A DNA stretch of 41,709 nt, from the NCBI GenBank assembly GCA_937906475.1, contig CALCZA010000187.1, forward strand, positions 1 through 41,709, read 5' to 3'. The DNA comes from an uncultured bacterium (GTDB lineage Bacteria > Planctomycetota > UBA1135 > UBA2386). Under the pieces are notes generated by a model. That model was not told the origin of the DNA, searched no databases, and was given only the letters and a program-made list of their open reading frames with translations. Shown here one piece after another: positions 1-6,054 of this stretch (its first letter is position 1; each line of letters starts with the position of its first letter). Both the position numbers and the translations under genes were made by a program.

Positions 1-66
1 GGCAAGCGCCGAGCCTGCTCGGGGCAAGCGCCGAGCCTGCTCGGGGCAAGCGCCGAGCCTGCTCGG
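1..66. repeat. Three perfect tandem copies of a 22-bp palindromic repeat
   Basis: Three identical 22-bp units follow each other without spacer. Each contains the perfect inverted repeat CCGAGC-CT-GCTCGG, so each could fold into a 6-bp hairpin with a 2-nt loop. The array starts at the window edge, so more copies may lie outside. It sits 2 bp behind the stop codon of the minus-strand esterase gene. Related single copies are present at 3779 and 10798, also behind stop codons. It could be a REP-like element, a terminator or an mRNA-stabilising structure; the function is not shown by the sequence. Confidence 0.85.
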
Positions 67-68
67 GG

Positions 69-1046
69 CTACTTGGGGTCTTTTTTGCCCTTGCCGGGCT
101 TCTTCTTGGGGCTCGCGATGGCCTTTTTGAACATGTTGCCGACAAACGTGAACGAGTATGGCAGCGTCTCGTGCTGGAAACGATTGCCCCAGGAGTGGCC
201 GCCGCCCTTGATCAGGCGCCAGGTGTGCTGGACCTCGCGCTTCTCGAGGCACTTGTGCAGCAACTCGTTGCCGTCCGCGAAGCCGTAGCGGTCGGCGCTG
301 CCAGCATCGAAGTAGATCTGCAGTTTCTTGAGATCGGCGAGTGGGCACTTGCTGGCGATGCAGACCGGGTTGGCCTTCTCCCACGGCTCTTTTTTGATCG
401 GGTTGCCGAACACCTCATCGAGGCCGAGCCGAGTCGCATAGTTCTTCAAGTTCGGCGGCAGGTTCTCCGGGTCCTCGGCAAACACGGCCGAACTGTGCGC
501 GCCAACAGCACCAAACAGCGCCGGATTATTGAAGGCAATGCGTAGCGCGCCCATCCCGCCCATGCTGATGCCCATGATCGCGCGCTGGTTGCGATCCTTG
601 CTGACCCGGTAGTTCGCGCTGATGTGGTCGAGTAGATCCTTGCTGATCAGGTCCTCCCACTTCTCATCTTCGCGATTCACATACATCGACGAACGACCAC
701 CGTTGGCGGTCACGAAGATGCACGGCGGCAGCTTGCCTTCGGTGACGGCCTTGTCGAGCTCGATTGCGCCGCCGCGGCGGTGGAAGCGCATGTGGTCTTC
801 AAACATGCCGTGCAGCCAGATGATCAACGGCAGCGTCTTCTTGGCGTTGGCCTGGTCGTCGTAGTCCTTCGGCAGGTAGATCCCGAAGGACATCTTCTTG
901 CCAACCGATTTGCTCGCGAACCTCTCGTCCTCAAACGTGAAGTTCTCCATCTCCTTTGGTGCCCGACTCTCCCGGCGGCCGCGTTGAGCGGGCAGGAGGG
1001 CAGAGAAGGTCAGAAGAGCAATAGTTGACAGAAGGATCGCGCGCAT
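69..1046 (-). CDS. Secreted alpha/beta-hydrolase esterase (esterase D/feruloyl-esterase-like)
   Basis: The 325-residue protein begins with a signal peptide (residues 1-20, ending near LLPAQRG), so it is probably exported. The mature part has the PLIIWLHGM strand-loop that carries the oxyanion hole and the nucleophile elbow GISMGG (G-x-S-x-G). A DAGSADRYGF segment probably holds the catalytic Asp, and GGGHSWGNR the catalytic His. This arrangement is typical of the putative-esterase family (PF00756), which cleaves carboxylic esters, often acetyl or feruloyl groups on plant or algal polysaccharide. The C-terminus is a short basic Lys/Pro/Gly tail (KKKPGKGKKD). The gene is divergent from the folC-like gene and faces the 22-bp repeat array at its 3' end. 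The exact substrate is unknown. Confidence 0.85.
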   Translation of the reverse strand: MRAILLSTIALLTFSALLPAQRGRRESRAPKEMENFTFEDERFASKSVGKKMSFGIYLPKDYDDQANAKKTLPLIIWLHGMFEDHMRFHRRGGAIELDKAVTEGKLPPCIFVTANGGRSSMYVNREDEKWEDLISKDLLDHISANYRVSKDRNQRAIMGISMGGMGALRIAFNNPALFGAVGAHSSAVFAEDPENLPPNLKNYATRLGLDEVFGNPIKKEPWEKANPVCIASKCPLADLKKLQIYFDAGSADRYGFADGNELLHKCLEKREVQHTWRLIKGGGHSWGNRFQHETLPYSFTFVGNMFKKAIASPKKKPGKGKKDPK

Positions 1047-1126
1047 GCGTTACCTGAGTAGGGGGCCAGTGGGTAGTGTTGCCGTTTGCAGCCCTTAGGC
1101 ACAGGGGGTGCGCTACAAAAAACGCC

Positions 1127-2407
1127 ATGGATCCCGCTGCAAACCGGCTTGCACCCCTTCTCGACCGCATGGTCGATTACGAACGACTTCGCCCGAAGGA
1201 ACGTGAGTGGGATCTTTCGGGCGTCGAGCGGTTGTTACGGCGTAAGGGTGCAGCTGTGCCGATTCGTCCGGCAATTCAGGTCGCCGGCAGCAAAGGTAAG
1301 GGCACGACGGCTGCGTTCCTCGAGGTTCTTGGAACCGCGGCAGGCCTGCGAACTGGCAGCTATAGCTCGCCTCACCTAATCACCTTGTGTGAGCGAATCC
1401 GCATTGCGGGCGAGCCGATTCGGGTCGAACGCCTGGAGCCGGTGCTCGCCGGTTTGCTCGATTTCGCTGGCGACCAACCGCCGACGTTCTTCGAGGCGAT
1501 GACGGTTTCGGCCGTTGAATGCTTCGCCCAGGATCAGGTCGATCTGGCCATCTACGAGGTGGGTCTCGGGGGGCGTTTTGACGCGACCACGGCAATCGAT
1601 GTCGACGCCGCCATCGTGACGCGGATCGAACTCGAGCACACCGATGTGCTCGGCGACACGATTGCGGCGATCGCCGCTGAGAAGGCCGCTGTAATACGCC
1701 CCGGTGGCATTGGGCTCACCGCGACCACAGGCGAAGCGCTTGCCGTCGTTCGCGCCCACGCTCAGCAAGTGGCCGCCGAACTGTTGGTGATGGACGAAGA
1801 CTTTGGCGTGCACCATGTCGATTGGTCCAGCGATGGTGCTCGCGGTTTGTTGTCGTTGCCCGACGGCACGCGCCAGCAGTTCTTCTTGCCCGATGCCAAG
1901 GCGTTTGAATTGCCGGCGCTGGCGCTAGCCGCCGCGTCACTGTCCCGTCTGCAGCCCGAACTGGCACTGCCGCTCGACCCCGTGCCGCGGCCGAACCTGC
2001 CGTGCCGCTTCGAAGTCCGAACCGAACGCGACGGCCATGTGTTGATTCTCGATGGGGCCCACACCGAGGATTCGCTGCGGGCCGTCGTTGTCGAGATGCA
2101 GCGCCGCTACCCGGGCAAAATGCCCTGCGTGCTGACATCTTTGGCCGCCGGCAAGCGTTGGAAAGAGGCCTTGAGTGAAGTGCTTCCGATAGCCGATAGC
2201 GTGGTTGTCACCGAACTGACGGGCACGCCCGGTGAAGACCCCGCGACCATTTGCGCGTGGCTCACTGAGCAAGGCGCGCGGAGCGAAGTGGCGACGGACG
2301 TGGCGGCGGGTCTTCGCAAACTACGCGAATACGCAGGCCCACGATTGGTCGTTGGTTCGTTCTACCTCGCCGGAGCTGTTCGTCTGCTCGTCGATAGCGA
2401 CGTTTGA
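1127..2407 (+). CDS. folC: FolC-like folylpolyglutamate/dihydrofolate synthase (Mur ligase family)
   Basis: This ATP-dependent ligase should add glutamate to folates (and possibly make dihydrofolate from dihydropteroate). Seen in the sequence: an ATP-binding loop GSKGKGTT, the motif YSSPHL that follows it in FolC proteins, the Mur-ligase segment EVGLGGRFDATTAID, the HTDVLGDT segment, and LDGAHTEDSL in the C-terminal domain. The ATG at 1127 gives MDPAANRLAP and 426 residues, the usual length; an open frame extends upstream to 1076 but its residues look non-coding. No Shine-Dalgarno sequence is visible. The next gene starts 16 bp downstream, so the two are probably cotranscribed. MurC-F activity is unlikely given the FolC-type motifs. 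Confidence 0.88.
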   Translation: MDPAANRLAPLLDRMVDYERLRPKEREWDLSGVERLLRRKGAAVPIRPAIQVAGSKGKGTTAAFLEVLGTAAGLRTGSYSSPHLITLCERIRIAGEPIRVERLEPVLAGLLDFAGDQPPTFFEAMTVSAVECFAQDQVDLAIYEVGLGGRFDATTAIDVDAAIVTRIELEHTDVLGDTIAAIAAEKAAVIRPGGIGLTATTGEALAVVRAHAQQVAAELLVMDEDFGVHHVDWSSDGARGLLSLPDGTRQQFFLPDAKAFELPALALAAASLSRLQPELALPLDPVPRPNLPCRFEVRTERDGHVLILDGAHTEDSLRAVVVEMQRRYPGKMPCVLTSLAAGKRWKEALSEVLPIADSVVVTELTGTPGEDPATICAWLTEQGARSEVATDVAAGLRKLREYAGPRLVVGSFYLAGAVRLLVDSDV

Positions 2408-2422
2408 ATCCCAATTCAGAGC

Positions 2423-2965
2423 ATGAACGAAGACCCCAACCAGAGTTCCAACATCGCCGACCCGGTGTTTGTCGAGGACCTGTTCCTAACCGAAGTGTTC
2501 TTGATCAAGGGCCGCCTCGCGAACAAGAACAAACGCTTGTCGAACGTGCTCGAAGATAACCAGCGCAACTACCTGCAGGTGCAGGATGCGACGCTGGTAT
2601 CGCTGCGCAACAACGAGGTGATCAAGACGCCCAACGTCATGGTCAACGTCAAGGAGTTGATCCTCGCGCACGAACTCGTCGACTGCGCCGGCGATGAATC
2701 GCTTCGCCGTCTTGCCAGCAGCGAGACGAAGAAGCACAACCGCATTCGCGCGTTCTACAACGGCTCGGTGCAGTTTGAAGTGGGCGGCCTGATTGAGCCG
2801 GGTGCTTACGAGTCCAATAAGGTGACTGGCCGTAAGTACTTCGTCATGCAGCGACCGACGGTGCGCGGCCTGGACCTCGACCATGCTGAGTTAAAGGTCT
2901 TGAAGGGACTCGACTATGCGATCCTGCAGAGGGATAGCATGGCCTACGTCTACGACTTCGGCTAG
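2423..2965 (+). CDS. Hypothetical protein, conserved-looking, 180 aa
   Basis: I do not recognise a named family. The protein is soluble with no signal peptide or membrane segment. Its first part (LTEVFLIKGRLANKNKRLSNVLEDN, then LQVQDATLVSL) suggests a small beta-rich domain that sets out a property followed by a 'DA' strand. The second half (VGGLIEPGAYESNKVTGRKYFVM, then HAELKVLKGLDYAILQRD) also looks beta-rich. The gene lies 16 bp behind folC on the same strand and shares its codon style, so it is very likely real and cotranscribed. Nothing in the sequence ties it to folate metabolism. Confidence 0.75.
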   Translation: MNEDPNQSSNIADPVFVEDLFLTEVFLIKGRLANKNKRLSNVLEDNQRNYLQVQDATLVSLRNNEVIKTPNVMVNVKELILAHELVDCAGDESLRRLASSETKKHNRIRAFYNGSVQFEVGGLIEPGAYESNKVTGRKYFVMQRPTVRGLDLDHAELKVLKGLDYAILQRDSMAYVYDFG

Positions 2966-2978
2966 TCGATAGCGGCGT

Positions 2979-3080
2979 CTAGAAGCGCCGATCTGACGGC
3001 CCCAGGTTGATGAGCACGCCGCGGAAATCGGACTCCGATTCTGCGATATGCGCGCCGTCCCCCGTTACCGTCTGACTACA
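2979..3080 (-). pseudogene. Remnant: C-terminal end of an unidentified minus-strand gene
   Basis: Read on the minus strand, the frame ending at the TAG at 2979-2981 gives a natural-looking C-terminus (GDGAHIAESESDF followed by RGVLINLGPSDRRF). Codon choice resembles neighbouring genes. Upstream of about 3080 the same frame turns into unnatural sequence that is antisense to another coding-like stretch. I infer that only the 3' end of a gene survives here. The product cannot be named. Confidence 0.35.
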
Positions 3081-3081
3081 G

Positions 3082-3237
3082 AGTGCTTGGGCCACCGGAG
3101 TCGCCAACGTCAACGAAGCCACGCCGATCGTGAACCTGCTCGGCTTGCAGTTCGGCTCCGCCAAACTGGTGACGGATAGCCAGGCGCAGCAACCGCTGTT
3201 TGCCAGCAACGCGATGCCGCTGTTGATAGTGCTCTAG
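3082..3237 (+). pseudogene. Remnant: C-terminal end of an unidentified plus-strand gene
   Basis: Right after a TGA at 3073-3075 the plus strand is open to a TAG at 3235-3237 and reads ATGVANVNEATPIVNLLGL, then FGSAKLVTDSQAQQPLFASN and MPLLIVL. Codon use is typical of genes in this window, but there is no start codon. It looks like the last 50 or so residues of a lost protein. It abuts the minus-strand remnant at about 3080, both pointing outwards. No family could be assigned. Confidence 0.4.
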
Positions 3238-3293
3238 CTAATCGCTGGCGCGCCCTGGTGTTTGCTCGTCAGTGGACTAGCGTGGCCCGTCGC

Positions 3294-3764
3294 ATGACCG
3301 CGTCGCGCAAGAATCCCTGGACTATCCCCCTGGCCGAAGGGCCGGTGTCGTCATTCGCGGATCGTCTGACGGCGGTGATTGTCGGCGGCGTTGCCGTGGT
3401 GATCATGTGGTCGCTGTCGACGGTTGCGCCGGATGGCCGCGGTCACGGTACGCACGAACAACTGGGCATGGATCCATGTGGTTGGCCGACGGTCTACGGC
3501 ATTCCGTGTCCAACCTGTGGCTGCACGACGGCCGCGACCCAGTTGGTGCGCGGCGATGTGTTCGGCGCCTTCGTTACTCAGCCATTTGGTGCGGCGCTAG
3601 CGCTGATTGGCGTGCTCGCCGGCGTGCACGCGTGGCTGTGTCTGCTGCGCGGTCGATCCTTCGTCGACGTCATCGTGCGGTTGCCGTTTTGGCGGATCGT
3701 GCTCGCCCTGTTCTTGTTGCTGTGGGTGGCGTGGGGCTACAAGTATTTGGTCTGGCAAGGCTGA
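3294..3764 (+). CDS. DUF2752 membrane protein
   Basis: The protein has about 156 residues from the ATG at 3294. An in-frame GTG at 3258 would add 12. It carries the DUF2752 signature: a first Cys (DPCGWPTVYG), then CPTCGCTTA, followed by LVRGDVFGAF and a Pro-containing helix. Three hydrophobic segments are visible: about residues 24-42 (VIVGGVAVVIMWSL), the AALALIGVLAGVHAWLCLL stretch, and IVLALFLLLWVAWGYKYL at the C-terminus. Proteins of this family are small inner-membrane proteins of unknown function with conserved cysteines. The gene stands alone between the decayed region and a convergent small gene. Confidence 0.8.
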   Translation: MTASRKNPWTIPLAEGPVSSFADRLTAVIVGGVAVVIMWSLSTVAPDGRGHGTHEQLGMDPCGWPTVYGIPCPTCGCTTAATQLVRGDVFGAFVTQPFGAALALIGVLAGVHAWLCLLRGRSFVDVIVRLPFWRIVLALFLLLWVAWGYKYLVWQG

Positions 3765-3778
3765 GTAGACCGGGCCGC

Positions 3779-3800
3779 GGAGCAGGCTCGGTCCTGCGCG
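3779..3800 (+). repeat. Diverged copy of the palindromic repeat, between two convergent stop codons
   Basis: The core GGAGCAGGCTCGG matches the reverse complement of the 22-bp unit at 1-66 over 11 consecutive bases, and the following bases are partly similar. It lies 14 bp behind the stop of the DUF2752 gene and directly next to the stop of the minus-strand gene at 3801. The position fits a terminator-like or REP-like role for both convergent genes. Confidence 0.45.
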
Positions 3801-4097
3801 CTACGGATTGTTCTGCTGCTCGATGATCTCGAGCACGCCGTTGCGATCACTGCGCAGGCGGCCCTTGTCTACGAGTGCCTGCCACACCTCAGGTGGGTAT
3901 TGTGTTGGCGGTCGCACGCCAACGATGCCAGAACTGCCGCCCGAACTCATCGCGTCGTGGCCCAGGCTCGACTCGTCGTCGAGGCGAGTCACCTTGAGGC
4001 GCTTCTTTAATGCCTTCATCGCACGCTTCAACGTCTCCTTCGTGAAGGTGCCGTCGTCGTTGAGTTGGATGATGTCGCTGGGGTCTTGAGGTGTCAT
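3801..4097 (-). CDS. Hypothetical protein, 98 aa, downstream of rsgA
   Basis: No family is recognised. The N-terminal half has a basic helix (KETLKRAMKALKKRLKVTRL). It is followed by a Gly/Ser-rich linker (SSGGSSGIVG) and a segment RPPTQYPPEVWQALVDKGRL that looks like a short conserved motif. There is no membrane segment or signal peptide. The start codon lies 7 bp behind the rsgA stop on the same strand, so the two are probably one transcript. A role in ribosome assembly can only be guessed from that position. Confidence 0.7.
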   Translation of the reverse strand: MTPQDPSDIIQLNDDGTFTKETLKRAMKALKKRLKVTRLDDESSLGHDAMSSGGSSGIVGVRPPTQYPPEVWQALVDKGRLRSDRNGVLEIIEQQNNP

Positions 4098-4104
4098 GAT
4101 CAGA

Positions 4105-5085
4105 TTAGCGTGGGCGCCGGCGACCGCCGCCGCGCGATGGCGAGCGCGAGCTCTTAGGGTAGGGGCTCTCGTCGTCGAGCGCGTCGGTCAACATGCGCAA
4201 ATACGACCCGTAGCGAGTCGCCGCGATCTCGCCGGCTGTTAGCGCCGCGGTTACGGCGCAGTCTTGTTCGCCGTCATGCAAACACGAGCGGTATGCGCAC
4301 TCGGGCAGCTTGGCTGCGATCTCTGGAAACAAGAACTGCAGTTCTTGTGAGCCGGTACAAAACAGGTGGAAGTTGCGCACGCCCGGCGTGTCGAGCACGT
4401 GACCACCGCCCGGCAATGCCAGCAGTTCGGTGTGCGTAGTCGTGTGCCGACCTTGCTGGATGTGGTTGAGTTTGCCAGTTCGAAGCTGCACGCCAGGAAC
4501 CACGGCGTTCAGGAGCGTCGACTTGCCGGCGCCCGACAACCCGATCAGGACCGATTGGTTCTCGTTAAGCAGTTGCCGGACTTCTTCCAGCGCCTCGGTC
4601 GTCTGTTTGCCTTCGACAGTGCAGGTGCGCAGCACGCGCACGTTGGCGTGCTGATACACCGCCGCCCACTTGTCGGCCGCCTTCAAGGCTAGGTCGATCT
4701 TGGTGAGCACCAAGGTTGCCGGAATTTCTTGGCGCGCCGCGGCCGCGAGCAAGCCGTCGACCAACTCCGGCTGGAACGGTGGCGACTTGACGCTAGCAAC
4801 CGCGATGACCTGCGTGATGTTGGCTGCCAGCACCTGTGCCTGGTGTTCGCCCTCGGTCGCCGCGCGCCGATGCAGCTGCGAACTACGCGGCAGCACCTTG
4901 TCGATCACCTGGCCGGTCGGGTCGAGCAACACGTGGTCCCCGACGGCAAGTGGGCGCTTTTCGTGGGTCTTTTGCTCGAACAACTTCCCTGCTAGCGGCA
5001 ACTGCTTGCGAACTCCGTCGATCTCAACGTGGCAGACCTTCGCGTCGATGCGTAGAACGAGGCCTGCTTCTGATGGGATCTTCAT
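4105..5085 (-). CDS. rsgA: Ribosome small-subunit GTPase RsgA
   Basis: RsgA is a circularly permuted GTPase that checks late 30S subunit maturation. The order of motifs shows the permutation: an N-terminal OB-fold (GLVLRIDAKVCHVEIDG), then G4 (VLTKIDLA), then G1 (GLSGAGKST), the TTTHT switch region (G2), and G3 (DTPGVRNF). The C-terminal zinc site is present as C-x4-C-x-H-x5-C (CAYRSCLHDGEQDC). The ATG at 5085 gives MKIPSEAG and 326 residues; a longer open frame to 5154 adds unlikely sequence that overlaps gluQ. The N-terminal coding region overlaps the 5' end of the opposite-strand gluQ by 13 bp. The C-terminal tail is rich in Arg, Ser and Gly. Confidence 0.93.
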   Translation of the reverse strand: MKIPSEAGLVLRIDAKVCHVEIDGVRKQLPLAGKLFEQKTHEKRPLAVGDHVLLDPTGQVIDKVLPRSSQLHRRAATEGEHQAQVLAANITQVIAVASVKSPPFQPELVDGLLAAAARQEIPATLVLTKIDLALKAADKWAAVYQHANVRVLRTCTVEGKQTTEALEEVRQLLNENQSVLIGLSGAGKSTLLNAVVPGVQLRTGKLNHIQQGRHTTTHTELLALPGGGHVLDTPGVRNFHLFCTGSQELQFLFPEIAAKLPECAYRSCLHDGEQDCAVTAALTAGEIAATRYGSYLRMLTDALDDESPYPKSSRSPSRGGGRRRPR

Positions 5086-6023
5086 CCGGAACGGTAGTGG
5101 GTAGGTTGGCGCCGAGCCCGACCGGGGTCTTGCACCTTGGTAATGCACGCACATTTTTGTTGGCGTGGCTTTCGGTGCGTTCGCTCGGTGGAACTCTACT
5201 GCTGCGCATCGAAGACATCGATGGTCCGCGGGTCAAAGCGGGCGCTACGGAGCAAGCAATCGAAGATCTTCGCTGGTTGGGGCTCGATTGGCAGGGGGAA
5301 GTGTTCGTGCAGAGCTCTCGGCGCATGCTATATCGCGCAGCAACTCAGCGGTTGGTCGATCTTGGGCTCGCCTACCCGTGCATCTGCACGCGCAAGGAAG
5401 TCGACGAAGCGGCTAGTGCGCCCCATGCTGATATTAGCGGGGTCGGCAGTGATGGTCCGATCTATCCGGGTACGTGCCGCGGTCGGTTTACGTCGCTCGA
5501 CGATGCCAAGCAGCAGACCGGCCGCGAAGCCGCGTTGCGTTTTCGCGTCGACGCATCCGAAGTACCGTTCGTCGATGGCTTCCGCGGCGCGCAGATCGGC
5601 GCGATCGCTGGCGATTTCGTGATCCAAAAGCGCGATGGTGGTCCGGCTTATCAGTTGGCGGTGGTCATCGATGATGCGGCGCAAGCGGTGTCCGAGGTGA
5701 TGCGTGCTGATGACCTGCTGCCGAGCACGCCGCGGCAATTACTGCTGTATCGCGCGCTCGGTTTACCCGAGCCGATGTTCGTGCATGTGCCGTTGTTGAT
5801 CGGCAAGGATGGTTTGCGGTTGGCGAAGCGGCACGGCGATACCTCGCTTCGTCATTTTCGAGAACGTGGAGTCAGCGCCGGTGATCTCGTTGGCTACCTG
5901 GCCAAGTTGTGCGGGTTGCGCGATTCGCAGATTGCCTGCACGCCGCAGGATCTGCTGGCGGAGTTTGATCTACGCAAACTGTCGGTATCGGCGATGCGTG
6001 GCGACGACCATGAGTTGCTGTAG
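5073..6023 (+). CDS. gluQ: Glutamyl-Q tRNA(Asp) synthetase
   Basis: This is a truncated glutamyl-tRNA synthetase homologue that attaches Glu to queuosine in tRNA(Asp). It has the N-terminal LAPSPTG motif, the HLGN version of the HIGH motif, and LLRIEDIDGPR. The zinc-site cysteines are CIC and YPGTC, and a KMSKS-like segment reads LRLAKRHGD. Its length (316 residues from the ATG at 5073) is about 300, as in YadB/GluQ, and it lacks the anticodon-binding domain of true GluRS. A GTG at 5097 just before GRLAPSPTG is an alternative start and would remove the overlap with rsgA. No Shine-Dalgarno sequence is clear for either start. Confidence 0.88.
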   Translation: MGSSSGTVVGRLAPSPTGVLHLGNARTFLLAWLSVRSLGGTLLLRIEDIDGPRVKAGATEQAIEDLRWLGLDWQGEVFVQSSRRMLYRAATQRLVDLGLAYPCICTRKEVDEAASAPHADISGVGSDGPIYPGTCRGRFTSLDDAKQQTGREAALRFRVDASEVPFVDGFRGAQIGAIAGDFVIQKRDGGPAYQLAVVIDDAAQAVSEVMRADDLLPSTPRQLLLYRALGLPEPMFVHVPLLIGKDGLRLAKRHGDTSLRHFRERGVSAGDLVGYLAKLCGLRDSQIACTPQDLLAEFDLRKLSVSAMRGDDHELL

Positions 6024-6054
6024 GCTCGCTTCTTGCCATTGGCACGAACGAACG

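Noticed and set aside
1076-1126. N-terminal extension of the folC-like gene
   Set aside because: Residues MLPFAALRHRGCATKNA do not fit the family; the ATG at 1127 gives the usual length.
1937-2272. Long antisense frames over folC, aroF, the dehydrogenase operon and glmU
   Set aside because: They are shadows caused by high GC and strong codon bias; their residues show no family motifs.
4836-5072. Long N-terminal extension of gluQ
   Set aside because: It is Arg/Pro/Ser-rich, antisense to rsgA, and absent from the family.
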